DNA of 64,000 nucleotides from Phoma sp. XZ068 (lineage: Eukaryota > Ascomycota > Dothideomycetes > Pleosporales > Didymellaceae). The position numbers and the translations under genes are program-made. How positions within the stretch are numbered: the stretch's first letter is position 1; each line of letters begins with the position of its first letter. Of this stretch, positions 1-11,122 are shown piece by piece. The stretch spans positions 186,001-250,000 of the forward strand of contig RBKR01000005.1 of assembly GCA_004835665.1 (NCBI GenBank). The letters are read 5' to 3'. The notes under the pieces are model-generated. The model was not told the origin of the DNA, ran no database searches, and saw only the letters and a program-made list of their open reading frames with translations.

Positions 1-964
1 ACTTGACGAAGTCTGCCGCATTGTTCGCTTTGAGGTGCCAGATCTCCGCGCCAGAATCCACTGAGATTTCTCTCGTGTCCTCGTTGGCACCAATCGCGGC
101 GAGGGACAGAGGTATGGCTCCCCGAAGAGCCGATGAGTGGTTATTTCGGTAGTATGAAAGGGTTGAAGTGGTGAAATCGAGGGAGAAGAAGCGCCTAGCG
201 TGTCCCTGGTTCCTCTTCCTCCGCTTCTTCTGCAGTACACCAGTCATGAATGACGAGCTGGAGACGCTGGCTTGCTTTGGTTTGTCATGCATAGAGCGCG
301 GTCGCTCAGCAAGCTGCTGCGGCAGCGACTCGGAGGATTCCACAGGACCCATGGAGGGGCTCGACTTGGCGAGGCTGGTGGTGCTGGCTCCTCCCATTGC
401 TTGGGCGTAGTGCATATGATGGCCAGACTTGGGCGGCGCATTGGTGGGATACGTCATGAGGACGAATGTAGCTGTCTTGGACACCGTCTTGGAAAAGGTG
501 TTGTCGAATACCAGGCCATACATGCCGCCCTCCCCTTGCGGAACATCGTAGGTCCCCATGGACACTAGATCGGCCTCACATTTTCCTTGCCAATGTACCT
601 GCTTCAGCCCAATGGCTGACAGCTTCTCCAAGACGAATGTCCTCTCATTGCGCGACCCTGACGTCGACGCGCCGCGTGCGCGTGTGTGGCCAACGGGCAC
701 CTCCAAACCGGGCGTGGAGGGGCCATTCTCGAAATTCGTGTCGGAGGGCAGGTTCGGGGCAGCGCCGCTTGCGTTGCCGGGGTGCTTGAAGATTCCAAAG
801 TTCAGCGACTTCTTGTGTGGCTGTATGCTCCAGGAGATGGTGTGTCCCGCAGAGACATTGACCCAGCGGACAAGGTACGACTAGGAGCTAGGTGAGCTTG
901 GAACAATGAGCTAGCACGGCCGACCTACCTTGCTGTGCACTTCGATGTTCTCCATGCCCGCCAT
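1..964 (-). CDS. OSH3: Oxysterol-binding protein Osh3-type, 5' part (cut by window edge)
   Basis: Minus-strand gene running off the left edge. Exons on the minus strand are 964-929 and 880-1, with a 48 bp intron 881-928 (GTAGGT...CTAG). The protein begins MAGMENIEVHSK and continues SYLVRWVNVSAGHTISW, the GOLD-like N-terminal domain typical of fungal Osh3. A Ser/Pro-rich linker follows. Then comes the start of a PH domain (FMTGVLQKKRRKRNQG, ARRFFSLDF, LSYYRNN) reaching the window edge. In the family, the later FFAT motif and ORD lipid-transfer domain would lie outside the window. Osh3 acts at ER-plasma membrane contact sites in sterol/phosphoinositide exchange. The ATG at 964 is chosen because the family N-terminus begins exactly there; a second in-frame ATG is at 955. 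The assignment rests on recognised sequence, not on a search. Confidence 0.88.
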
Positions 965-2471
965 CGTGGGCGTGTGTTGTGGGTGTGAAGCGCTTACGCT
1001 TTTGCGACTCGAAGCTCTCCCTCTCCTGTGTTGTCCAGGTGTTTGCGCTGACGCTCGGCACGGTACCTGGCTATCGATACCACAATGAACGCCTAAGGCG
1101 GAATCCGAGGGAAGCGTTGTACAACGAAAGGTACCTCAGCAAACGGACATGGCAGTAGCGAGGTATTATACGCGCGCGGGTTCTCGGGGAATCGAGTTGT
1201 CAGCTTCACGATAGCAGGCTACTAAACCTGAACTCTGGTCACGCTCGGAGGGTGGTACGGCCGATGGACGAAGAACGGTGAAACTGTCTTGACCGCTGTT
1301 GCAGCTCACTAAACGCGCTTCTTGATACAAACGTCTTTCAAAGTTCCGGTGCATGAGCAACGGCAGCATGCAGGTTACAGACAGGTGTCGTTCTCTTGCC
1401 TTGGCCGACGGGCTTGTACGTACAACTTGCATATACGCAGCGGGATACGAAGGCTGGAGACCATCCACCCCTGCCATTTCTTCAGCCCTACGCCTCCCAG
1501 GCACGCCTCAGCCACCTGAATTGCTCGTGCCAAACTTAGCTCTACATCGTGCAAACTTTCGCCGTCGACTATAATGTCCATGTCGCCATCACAATCAGCA
1601 ATGTCTTCCAGCCTGAAGTTGTCGCACTGCAGGTGCAGCTCTCGCGCCTTCCTACCCCACTGTCAGGCCCACTCACGTCCTTGCATCCCCGATCTGATGA
1701 CGTTGGAACATTCCAGACAACAGTGAAGACCTCCCGCCTCGGTTTTCTACACCTCCGAGCCATCCGTCATGTTGCTGATCCAACTTTTTCTTGTTGGCAG
1801 AGCAAGCTAGGGAATCTTGCGCTGCCGAAAGCCGATTCTCTCAGCCTCACAACTAGATTCCTTCGCACGTGATCGTAGATGCGCAGCAAACAAAACGACG
1901 TTTCGCGCCCGACCGTTGGTGCACGTGATTTTCCACTTCGTTCGTACGAAACATGGAAACGAAACGAGATAAAGGCGATGCTGCTGATAAATCGCTGTTG
2001 TGAAGGTCGTTTGTTGCTGTAATGGACGAACACTGCTCTGATTGGCTACAATGGTTTACAGTCAGCAGTTAACCCACCAGCATCGCCTTCCCTTGATCCG
2101 GCGTGCACAAGTTCTGGCCTCTACCTTTTATGTGAAAGACTTCAAGCTGTGAATGCACGTCTAATAAACAGTACCGCAACATCTACGTACTCGAGCCGGC
2201 GAGCCATGCCTCTTCCGGTGCGGAGGAGCAACGGCACATCAAATTAGCCTAGCTTAACGCTCTACCCCGGAGCACTCTCCACCGTACGACATCGCCGTTG
2301 TCATTTGCGATTTCTCCGCGAATACATTCAATTGTTTCCAGCGCGGTAGTTCGATATGTGGGGTAATCTACGGTGATCGAGTTTTAATCAATATACCTGG
2401 GCCGCGCCACCATGGTCCCGGCTCTCCGTGACCTGAATGATGGTCAGGTACTGTCATTTAGCCTCGCGCAG
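965..2471. other. Intergenic, no gene seen
   Basis: About 1.5 kb between the OSH3 start and the CE16 esterase promoter. Open frames here are short, overlap each other on both strands and show no recognisable protein. It presumably holds the OSH3 promoter on the left and the esterase promoter on the right. Confidence 0.6.
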
Positions 2472-2478
2472 TATATAA
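2472..2478 (+). promoter_or_regulatory. TATA box of the CE16 esterase gene
   Basis: TATATAA in the context GCAGTATATAAGG, 66 bp upstream of the esterase ATG. TATA boxes are typical of strongly regulated secreted-enzyme genes. Function is inferred from position only. Confidence 0.5.
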
Positions 2479-2543
2479 GGATGTTTATTCCTTTCCAAGA
2501 AAGTTCTGAAGCTTGTCTAAGTGTTTCTGCGGTTTTTGATATC

Positions 2544-3696
2544 ATGGTCAAGTCAACGTCTATTGTCTTGTCGCTGGCAGCTTCTGCTGTTGCGGCCCCA
2601 ACTTGCACTTGGTCATCATGGAAGAATGTCAAGAACCTCTTTGTCTTGTAAGATTTCTGCAGCAATGATTCAAAATCGTCGTTACTAACAATCTCCAGCG
2701 GTGATAGTTACACTCAGACCGGTTTCGATGTCAATGGCACTCAACCCAATGCCGCGAACCCCTTCGGCAACCCACCATTCCCGTACGGCTCAATCACCAT
2801 CACTGGTGACTTGACTAACCAATTCTAGTGGCTGGACATCTTCTAATGGTCCCAACTGGATAGATTTCCTCGCAACAACCTACAACGCCAGTTTCATCAA
2901 GGCGTACAACTTGGCCTATGGCGGTGCCACCGTCGACTCTGAGCTCGTCGCCCCGTACAAACCCACCGTTCTTTCCCTCAAGGACCAAGTTCAAACTGAG
3001 TTCCTCCCCCGCTACGGATCTCACCCTGCCGATACCCCATGGAGCTCTTCAGATTCGCTTTTCGCCTTCTTCATCGGCATCAACGACGTCGGCAACAGCT
3101 GGTGGCTCAACAACGCCACCCTCTACGACACCATTTTCACCCGCTACGCTGGCCTGCTCGACCAAGTGTACAAGTCCGGAGCCAGGAACTTCCTCTTCCT
3201 CTCCGTGCCACCTGTGCAGCTTGCACCTCTCACGTTGAGCAAAGATGATGGCGGCGAATCGGTCAAGAACGAGGGCAAAGTCATCTTGGACTGGAACAAG
3301 CGCCTTTCTGCTCTGACCGCAGCATTCAAGAAGAGCCACCGCGACTCCAATCTGTTCGTACACGACACGTACAAGATGTACTTTGATGTAATCAAGAACC
3401 CCAAGTCGTATCCCCAGACGAGCGGTTACAAGAACGTAACTGGGTATTGCGATGCATACGCCAAGTAAGTACTTCTCAAGAAGCCTACTCCATGGCGTCT
3501 TTTTGGGATATGAAAGTAGAATAAGTGCTAATAAGATTACAGCGGCACACCGACTTGGTACACAAAAGACCCCAGCTGCCAGTACCCCGTCAACGAGTAC
3601 CTGTGGCTCAACTCGCTGCACCCTACATTCCCCATGCACAATGCCACGGCCGCGAGTGTTGTGAAGTTCCTTGGCGCGCAGAAGTGCCACAAGTAA
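2544..3696 (+). CDS. Secreted SGNH/GDSL acetylesterase, carbohydrate esterase family 16
   Basis: Four exons: 2544-2647, 2699-2782, 2829-3464 and 3543-3696, giving 325 aa. Residues 1-18 form a signal peptide (MVKSTSIVLSLAASAVAA). The GDS nucleophile block follows an FVFGDSYTQTGF-like context (Ser38). A block III-like FIGINDVGNSWW holds the oxyanion Asn. The C-terminal block reads LWLNSLHPTFPMH (His301). The overall layout matches fungal CE16 esterases that remove acetyl groups from xylo- and cello-oligosaccharides during plant cell-wall breakdown. In classical GDSL enzymes an Asp sits three residues before the catalytic His; here that place is Asn298. All four splice junctions restore frame and the GDS motif is itself split by the first intron, which supports the model. 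The family call is firm; substrate is inferred. Confidence 0.88.
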
Positions 3697-3999
3697 AATG
3701 TTGTAGAGATGGGCTAGATTCATGTGTATAGAGATCAATTACGAGTCTGTAAAGGTTATGTGATGTGTTTTTCTCCTGCTAGTGGCTCAAGTGATATAAA
3801 AGTTGTAACAGCATGCAATTCTCTTCTTCTTCCACATGTGCACTTCCCGACGTCGAAAATGCAAGTATACATTCGCTCATGTTGCGCTGTGGCTTCTCTG
3901 CGAATCCTGAAAATACTCAAAATCACCCAAATAAAAACGTATGTCTGAAGTAACTGGTCTACCTCTCAATCTCAAATATCCGAGTGTTCGACTTATGTT
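3697..3999. other. 3' flank of CE16 gene
   Basis: AT-leaning 3' untranslated/intergenic sequence with no supported gene. It grades into the degenerate repeat tract. Confidence 0.4.
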
Positions 4000-6900
4000 C
4001 TCGCTGCCTTCTTTCTGAAAACTTCAGCCTGGGACAGATTTCGTTTTTGTACACAATCCCTATCACAGAACGAGAAAAATAATGCAAATATCTGGAATGT
4101 TGAACGCCCTTTTACCACTCCATTCTATCTCTCTTTAGATAAGGGAGAACCTCATTGACACATGTCCGAGAAGCGCGCCTTCAAAAGATCCGATCAATAG
4201 AGTCATGTCGAATGTCTCCACGATATCGAGACGTCAATATGCTCCGGAACGACTACTGAATCCTTACATGGTTTCGAACCTTGCCATATATGAGGTATAA
4301 AATCCCGCGCGAATCCCAATCTTCATCTCCATCTTACCACAAATGCCAAAGCGCTACCCAAAAACACAACCCTAACGAGATATGGTCGCTGTGCTCTCAC
4401 GCGAATATATCATCCAAATGCCGCCAACCATGCCCCATGTTCTGGGCGTGCTTCTCTCTGTCACCAAAAAGATGAAGAAAACATTCTATGTTGTGTCTCC
4501 TTGGTTTCTTTCGAAAACAATTGACCCGAAGTCCGCATGTGAGACCGTCGATGCGCGCCTGGAATATCAGATCAAACCCAAAGATTTCGATGTCGGCTCG
4601 TAGTGTCGTCTTTCCTCCTCTTTTCCAAAAAGTATTGGGACTGCTGATGGTACAGATTTATGGGTCTTGCTCGCGGTTTTGTACTGTCTCTGTCGACACC
4701 TTCGAGTTTCAAGATTTCAAATGCAGGGCATCAAGCTCCATGTTACGGCCTCGGCCGCTCTTTCCTCAAAAGGCTGTCCTCCTTGAAAATGTCTAATCAG
4801 GAGTGCGATGTTCCTGTCTGCACGGTTTGAAATTTACATCGGCATCACATGTCCGGATGCAGTCAGTTTCAAAGGCAGACAAAAGGAGAAAATGTGTGGG
4901 GCTACCGAAAATATCTGAACAATATACACATGAATTCCGCATCATTGTATATCCTCCATGTCTAACAATGTGGGGACATCATTGGACTAGAGAGCTACCT
5001 CTCATGTCTGCCTTCTATGCGCTTCCTCACTCGATATTAATCCTCTTCGCCTTCGAGTTGTTCCCTTCCTCCACCCTTATTCAAAAGCTATCTTTTCACT
5101 GAAAAGTAATTCACATACATCTTATGGTCCTCGGCTTTCTTCTCTGAAAAGTCAGTAAACTCTCAAAAAGCAATAGCGTACATATTATGTTCTGTCTGGG
5201 GAGAGGCCAAAGACAAGAATCAAAATCGCAATGCGAGCGACTTATGCCTTCGACTCGGTAGCAACGAAGCTTTGGAGTGCAAAAACGATGTTCTTCCTTT
5301 TCATGCCACCAGCCTAGCGATGGAGTGGCCACTCTGCTCTGCGTTATCCAGGTTTCACAACATCAAAATTTACAGTATAAGACTGTCTCAACACTCAACA
5401 ACAATTATATCTACTACTCTTCCAACATGCGAACTTATTCTCAAACGGTAACATCTGAACACCCATGTTGTCGGCTCGTGGGTCACAAAAGTTAATGTTG
5501 ACGTTACATGTTTTTTCCAAAAACTTTTGCATTTCCCAAAATGTGAGCTCTGGGAGCGAGCTTCTTAAAACAGAAGGCAACATGGACATGGTCTGCTCCG
5601 AGTCTGGCTTTGTACATAATTTGAAACGGCATCCGAGAGATTGCAGTGTTATTTTCTGTGCCCTCTCTTCTGTCCGAAAAGTCTAAAAGCATGGAACTTG
5701 TACTTTGATGTTCCTGAACTGAGAAAATACGATGTTACTTCAGTTAAATTTCTTGAAAAGTGATTCGGTATGATACATGTCAGATGCTGGTTCAATCCAA
5801 GACATGGTGGCCCCATCATATTGAGATTTCTGGTTTCATGACTACTTGCACATTGATTGTGCGCAGAGACCGTTCTAAAGCCACCTCACTCACCTTCTTT
5901 TTGTATCGTTCCTTTATTATTTTCTCCCTCCATCGTCCGAAAATCACGGATATCAAAAACCATGTCGTCTTGCTCTTCCCTCTGAAATCCTGGGCTACAC
6001 CTTTCCCTTCCAAGGTGTTGACACCCACATGCTGAAATCTCAATTCCTCCATCTTCAAAGTGCTGTTCAACAAACACATGATCAGTCCTATGGAAAACAA
6101 AAATACAAATCAACAGAGGATGCTGTCCTCTTCTACAGTATTCGCTCCACCTATCGTAGCTGCTGCTGCGAAAGAAAGTCGAAAAGACGCGAGAAACAAG
6201 CGAAAACAAATACAATGCCAATCTCCAAGTCTCTCGCCGTCTTAAAGGCAGAGCATGGAAGATGTGTATCAAGTCTTTCGAAGTACCACCCCGAATTTCC
6301 CATCGAGTATATGCACACAGAACTCCACGCAAACACATGTGAGACTTTTCCAGGCATTTCAGACACATGGGTATCCCACAAAGGCTTTTCTGAGCCGCCA
6401 GAAATAAAGACTCATGCTCACCTCCAAGACTCTCAACACCACGAAGCAGCCCCTGGAAGATGTGTGAACGTGTTCGAAATTCTCCAAGCAGAAACTCTCT
6501 TTGAATGTATGCAGACAGAACTTCCGGCAAACACATGATGGTCTTTCCAAGACCTTTCGGCAAACAGATGAGCTTCTTGCCAAGGACTTTTAGACACATA
6601 CATGCCCTGCAGAAGTGTTTTTGAAATCGCCAGAAGGAAAATATTGATTGATACAGAACGGACATTCTGCACATAATAAATTCGGTTCTTTCATTTTGGG
6701 AATCCAAGCAAGCATTTCCTTGGAATGTATACTGACGGAGCTTTCGGCAAACACATTATTGTCTTGCCAAGACCCTTGAGGCACATACATATCCTCCAGG
6801 TATGTTTTTGAAACCGCCAGAAGAAAATATTTTGGTGAGTGCAGAGCTGACTTCCCACACACGAAGGATTTAGATTTCTCATTGTGGGTAGATGTTGACT

Positions 6901-7400
6901 TTTGGCGTTGCAATCTCCAAACATTCAACTTTCTGCTGGCGTTTTTTTGAGGCTCGAGACGGGCAGAACATTAAGGCGTTCGCTTTGTTTTTTCGGCGAA
7001 CAGTGGCTCGGGAAGTGATACCGGGCAGAGCGAGCAAAGAGGTGTAATGTCTTTCAGTCCATTGACGCAGCACATACATTTCTCTTGTTTCGAAATGCCC
7101 AGCAGCCATGCCGTGATCTTGTCTTTGATTTTCCGCAGCCAACAGTGATAGAAGTCTCATTTGTCGAAAGCTATTCGATTTTGAACGCCGAACAGAGACA
7201 TAAAATCAATCTCATGTCCTTTGTTTCGGTGCAGACACAAAACGCTTCGCAGCATATAGAACATATGGTCTGTTTTCATTTCCCGCAGGAATAAGTGATC
7301 AAGCAAGAAAGGAAAGCTTCATAGCCGAAGGAGTTTATATTTTGAAAGCCGCACAGAGCCATGGGTACTAGGTCTCTAGTTTTCGTTGCCGACAACAAAG
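4000..7400. repeat. Degenerate non-coding repeat tract
   Basis: A gene-free 3.4 kb stretch in which related sentences recur with heavy divergence. Variants of TCTGTCCGAAAAGT or CTCTGAAAAGTC preceded by pyrimidine-rich sequence occur near 4610, 5140 and 5665. Words built on ACATG recur at 4156, 4266, 4850, 5452 and 6334. A pair of diverged copies is seen around 7146-7230 and 7295-7375, where ATTTTGAACGCCGAACAGAG matches ATTTTGAAAGCCGCACAGAG about 160 bp later. No terminal repeats, transposase or reverse transcriptase reading frame was recognised. Best read as an old tandem or minisatellite-like array or the decayed remains of a repeat. The boundaries are approximate. Confidence 0.45.
6265..6860. 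repeat. Three diverged tandem units of about 200-220 bp
   Basis: The clearest part of the larger degenerate tract. Anchor words ATGCACACAGAACTCC (near 6311), ATGCAGACAGAACTTCC (near 6509) and ATACTGACGGAGCTTTC (near 6729) are each followed by a GCAAACACAT word. A TCTTTCCAAGACC-like word and a TTTTGAAACCGCCAGAAG-like word follow in the later units. Spacings are about 198 and 220 bp. The second unit carries a short internal duplication of the CGGCAAACA word. Because the copies are in phase, the minus strand stays open for long distances, which creates misleading reading frames. Confidence 0.6.
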
Positions 7401-8040
7401 GACTATTCTCAAAATGAGTATGCTTTGAATTTTGGAAAAATAAATGTGTAGGATGTTGATCGAAAGAAGGACGGGTCGAAGGATATATATATATACTACC
7501 CTCAATCACGTGGTCCAGCGACCTGACGAAGAATACAGGATGACTTCAGACTGATTCAAACGAGCAGACACGTAAGAGTCCATGATCTACTTGTCCACAT
7601 GTGCTGGGGTGGCGCTGATTTCGAGCCTGATAACGAGAACGTAGGATAGTATTCAAGACAGAAGTTCGCAGGTAGACTCGAGTAAGAGGATAATCCATAT
7701 TGCTATTGCTATCCACGTTGCTCTCGTTTTCGTACCTCCACCATACTTCCATACCTCCGTCCATACCTCCATACCACCACACAACACCAACCCCGTCCAT
7801 CGCACACCAGTCCATTATAATAAAGCATAAAAAGTAAATGCGAAGCAAAGTATAATACTTCAGTGTGCTTTTGAAAACGCCGCCCAATGCACGCTCAAGC
7901 GAGGGTATATATGACAGATAAAAAGGGAAGAAAAGCGAAGGAGAAGAAGAGAAGAAGCGAAAAAGCGAAAAAGAAGCGAAAGGCCAAAGCCAACACAACA
8001 CAACAATCAAAACCATCCCAGACTCAGTCTGAGTACAAGG
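7401..8040. other. Low-complexity spacer (CCATACCTC repeats and purine tract)
   Basis: No gene. At about 7738-7800 there is a run of imperfect CCATACCTC/CCATACCAC repeats. At about 7915-7985 there is a strongly purine-rich AAGAAGCG-type tract just downstream of the stop of the membrane-protein gene. Confidence 0.5.
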
Positions 8041-9124
8041 TTACGTGGGCGCCTCAACAGGCCCTCTCCCCCACGCACTCTTCTTCTCCTCCCTCCCCGG
8101 CGCCTCGACTTCGACCGCCTCCCTCCCCGGCGCCATCCACACCCCCGCCTTATTCTTCTCAGGCGCCTCAACCTCAACCGCGCGGTCCTCACCGTGCACC
8201 TCGCTAACGCCGACGTACTGGCCCGTCTCGCTGGGTCGATGCACGCCCCCACTCTGCTGCCAATTCTTGATATCGTGCTCGCTCCAGGCGGCTGCGGGCG
8301 GGAAACCAGATGGATCGAAATTCGGGCTTGTGTGCTGGAATTGGGATTGAGGCGGGGGTTGGGAGGACGCGCGTTTCTGGCGGCGGCGGTGGATGAGGAA
8401 GGCTGCGATGGCGATGAGGGAGATGATGGTGCAGCCGCCTACTGTGCCGCCGACGATAGGGCCGAGACTTTGTTTTTTCGCGGGGGTGGCGGGGGCAGAG
8501 GTGGAGGTTTGCGTTGTTACGGCTGGGGCGGTGACGGTTACGGTTATGTGGGATGGTGAGGGGAGGCCGTAGCTGCGGAGCGCTGTGGATGTGAAGCCTG
8601 ATGAGGTGCAGCCATTTTGGGTCATGGTTTTGGTGTCGTAGACGAAGAGCCATTTGTAGCATTCTGCTGCTGTACTTGCGGTGCATTTTGCTACGGCGTT
8701 GTTGGTTGAGCAGGCTGCGTCTGTGCAGAGTGAGGCCATGGCGGTTGAGGGGATGCATGTCGTTGGGAATGTGCAGGCGGACAGGGACGCGGATTCGCAG
8801 CACCCTTGCACACCGAAGTAGGTGTTTGTTGCGCATATTTGGTTGGAGTTCGGGCAGGTGACTGAGGATTCTAGGAAGATCAGCGATGCGTCGATGGTGA
8901 GGCTGAAGATACGTACCCGACAGCCCGGAAACGTAGCCGCACGTATTACTCTGGTTTTCCTGAACTTCGCGGCCGAAGATGTTAAATAGTGGTGCTGCTG
9001 TTGGTGCAGGACTCCAGTTGTCGGCTTCGACTGCGAAAAGTTGTGTAGGTTCTGGCATTGCGAACGCTGCCGCGGACACCAGAGCTGGCGCCAGAATGGC
9101 GTATCCTGCGTATGAGAGCCTCAT
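8041..9124 (-). CDS. Single-pass membrane protein with Cys-rich ectodomain (orphan)
   Basis: Minus-strand exons 9124-8917 and 8870-8041 around a 46 bp intron give 345 aa. The N-terminus is a signal peptide (LSYAGYAILAPALVSAAAFA). A short Cys-rich segment follows (TCGYVSGLS, VTCPNSNQICATNTYFGVQGCC, ending at AAECYKWL). A Ser/Thr/Ala/Pro stalk leads to one transmembrane helix at about residues 206-232 (GPIVGGTVGGCTIISLIAIA). A basic RRRQKR stop-transfer signal and a Pro/Glu-rich cytoplasmic tail come last. This arrangement is common in fungal cell-wall sensor-like or lineage-specific surface proteins, but I do not recognise a named family. A WSC or Mid2 assignment is not supported by a visible motif. 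The spliced junction restores the Cys-rich register, which supports the intron. Confidence 0.72.
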
Positions 9125-10316
9125 GATTGTCGAGTTTCCATGCGGGCAGCCGAAGCTCGAGCTTCAACAAGTACCGGGACCTAGGTTATGTTGTTACACG
9201 GTGGAGGCAGGAGGGCGGGGAGTAACAGGGTATGGGCATTGTTAGGCGCGCAGTTCTTAAGATAAGCTGGGTCCGCGGCTGAGTTACATCGCGAGCTCAG
9301 TGACGAAGTGGCAGGGTAAGCTTAGAGCTCCCTTGCTATGATGGGGTCATGCCCTGGCGATCCACTATAACTGCAGTGAGTCGTGGATCATGCGGGTGCG
9401 CCAACATGTTCAAGGGAAGGCGTCAACAGCCCCCTTGAAGCAGTCCGCCAATTGTAGCACTCTACGTCAGCCGTAACGCGCAAGTGTCGGTAACCAGCCA
9501 TAGTTATTGGGACATATTCGCGACAAAGCCACGAGAGAGGCAAGTAAGCAACCGGGGCTGAGTACATTTGGCAAGGCGGGGTGGTTGGTGGGCGGTGATA
9601 GGGTCTGAGCGTGCATGGACCCTTCCCCAAAGTCGACATAATCAAGCCAGGGTCTGACTGCGCGTAAGAATAGACACATCCATCGGTCAACGAGGGACGA
9701 TGATGATGTGGTAAGCCCTTGGAGTATTTTGGTGCCACTCGTCTGATGAAACTGTCTGAAGTCCGGCGGTCTGGAGTCGAGGGAGCTTGACACAGATCTC
9801 CACGTGGGGGACAAAGGTAGAAATGCCGGTGCTCGTCGTATAGCTATGGCTTCCCCAAATGGCTCATTGTTGTTGGAAGGCTAGAGCGGCTTGCTGTACG
9901 TGTCCTGAGCATAATGAATGACGAGGTGGATTTACGTAGGGAAAGTACTGCATAAGTTGGCAATATATTGCTGCTCTAACGCAACTGTTAGCACGTCGCA
10001 CATGATGGCATTGTCGGAGGCGATGTGTGAGGCTGGCTCGGGTGGAGTTCGCCAGTGCGCTCAACATGGCGAAAACAGGATTCCTGCCTGGCTTCTTGGG
10101 TCTTCAACTGCACGGATCTGCGATGCACAGGTGATCATTGTAGATCTAATCCTTCTCTTATTCTGCATATGTACATATTCATCCTCACCTGAACGCCGTC
10201 CCAATGTTGTGATCGCTGATAAGACACTTCTCGTGCGCGCTGGCGCATCACTGTGTCGCCGCGCCGTGGGTATACAAGTAGTGTACAAAGTTCGATGCGC
10301 CGCGATTCGAGCAGGC
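9125..10316. other. Intergenic, no gene seen
   Basis: About 1.2 kb between the start of the membrane-protein gene and the 3' end of MRP10. Short frames on the minus strand (around 9.4-9.8 kb) lack any recognisable sequence and overlap in two frames, so I do not call them. Confidence 0.5.
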
Positions 10317-10792
10317 CTAGTTTCGCTTGTGAGGGCCGATGATCTTGGGGTACATCCTCGAGAGGTGGTAGTTGATGGTGTTCTTCTTCTGGTTTTGGTC
10401 GCGCTGTGTGGTGTTAGAGCATGTCTGGGTCGAGGGTGCAGCCAACCCCTACTGGCATATCCATGCATTGCCGCAGCTTCTGCTCTAGTTGTGCGCAGCC
10501 TTGCACGCTGTAACCTGATGATGCCCAGCAACCTGATTGACGAGTCAGCTTATTCTTCATCTATTCCACTGATATCCTTCGTGTTCTCCAGCGATAGCCG
10601 TCCACTGCACTTCACATCCACCCCTCAATCCAACCCAGCCGCAGAATGGCACATACCCAACACTGATGACATTGCGCCCAAGCATGGGTTCGCTTCTTGC
10701 TTGTTCGGACGGCGGACGCGGAGCTTGGGAAGCGGAGGCAGAGGTCGATGTGTGACCGACTGCATGGCCTGGCCCTGCGGCTTTGGCACCAT
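10317..10792 (-). CDS. MRP10: Mitochondrial small-subunit ribosomal protein mS37 (Mrp10)
   Basis: Short three-exon gene that single-frame reading misses. Minus-strand exons 10792-10657, 10532-10453 and 10403-10317 give 100 aa. The protein starts MVPKPQGQAMQSV and contains the PLPKLRVRRPN basic block. It then carries a twin CX9C helical hairpin: C-x9-C across CLGAMSSVLGC and C-x9-C across CAQLEQKLRQC, separated by 10 residues. It ends KNTINYHLSRMYPKIIGPHK. This is the CHCH-fold mitoribosomal subunit Mrp10/mS37, normally imported and oxidised through Mia40 in the intermembrane space before assembly into the 37S subunit. Both introns (125 and 49 bp) keep frame exactly inside the conserved hairpin. 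It shares a 330 bp divergent promoter with the 893-aa protein gene. Confidence 0.93.
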
Positions 10793-11122
10793 CTTGACGG
10801 CTGTTGTGCGGGTTCGATGCGATGGAGGCGCGATGCGGCGATCGATTGACGGGGCGACGGGGACGTGGGCGTTGATATGCGCGGTGTTGCTGTCGTGAAT
10901 TCGTAGCTCGGCCAAAAAGTTGGAGCGGCAAGCGCCGAAACGGGCAAAGGCAGGCGCGACCCATGACCCCTGCCAGTTTAGCGCAACGTTGTTGTACAGT
11001 AAACAAACACAACTCACCCGCGTCGAACATCATTACGTCGGTTCGGAAGAGAGAGCGGGCTTGAGTTTTCGGCCGGGCAGCGTTTGCATACTAACCAGCA
11101 GCTTCACCTCTCCTTCGCCGCC
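10793..11122. promoter_or_regulatory. Divergent promoter MRP10 / 893-aa protein
   Basis: 330 bp between two oppositely oriented start codons. No recognised regulatory word stands out. Confidence 0.4.

Noticed and set aside
5886..6707. Minus-strand open frame of 273 codons
   Set aside because: Starts at TTG, consists of repeat-derived sentences and overlaps other frames of the same repeats. It is listed only as part of the repeat tract.
9918..10898. Plus-strand open frame of 326 codons
   Set aside because: Antisense to the three-exon MRP10 gene, whose protein is clearly recognisable on the minus strand.
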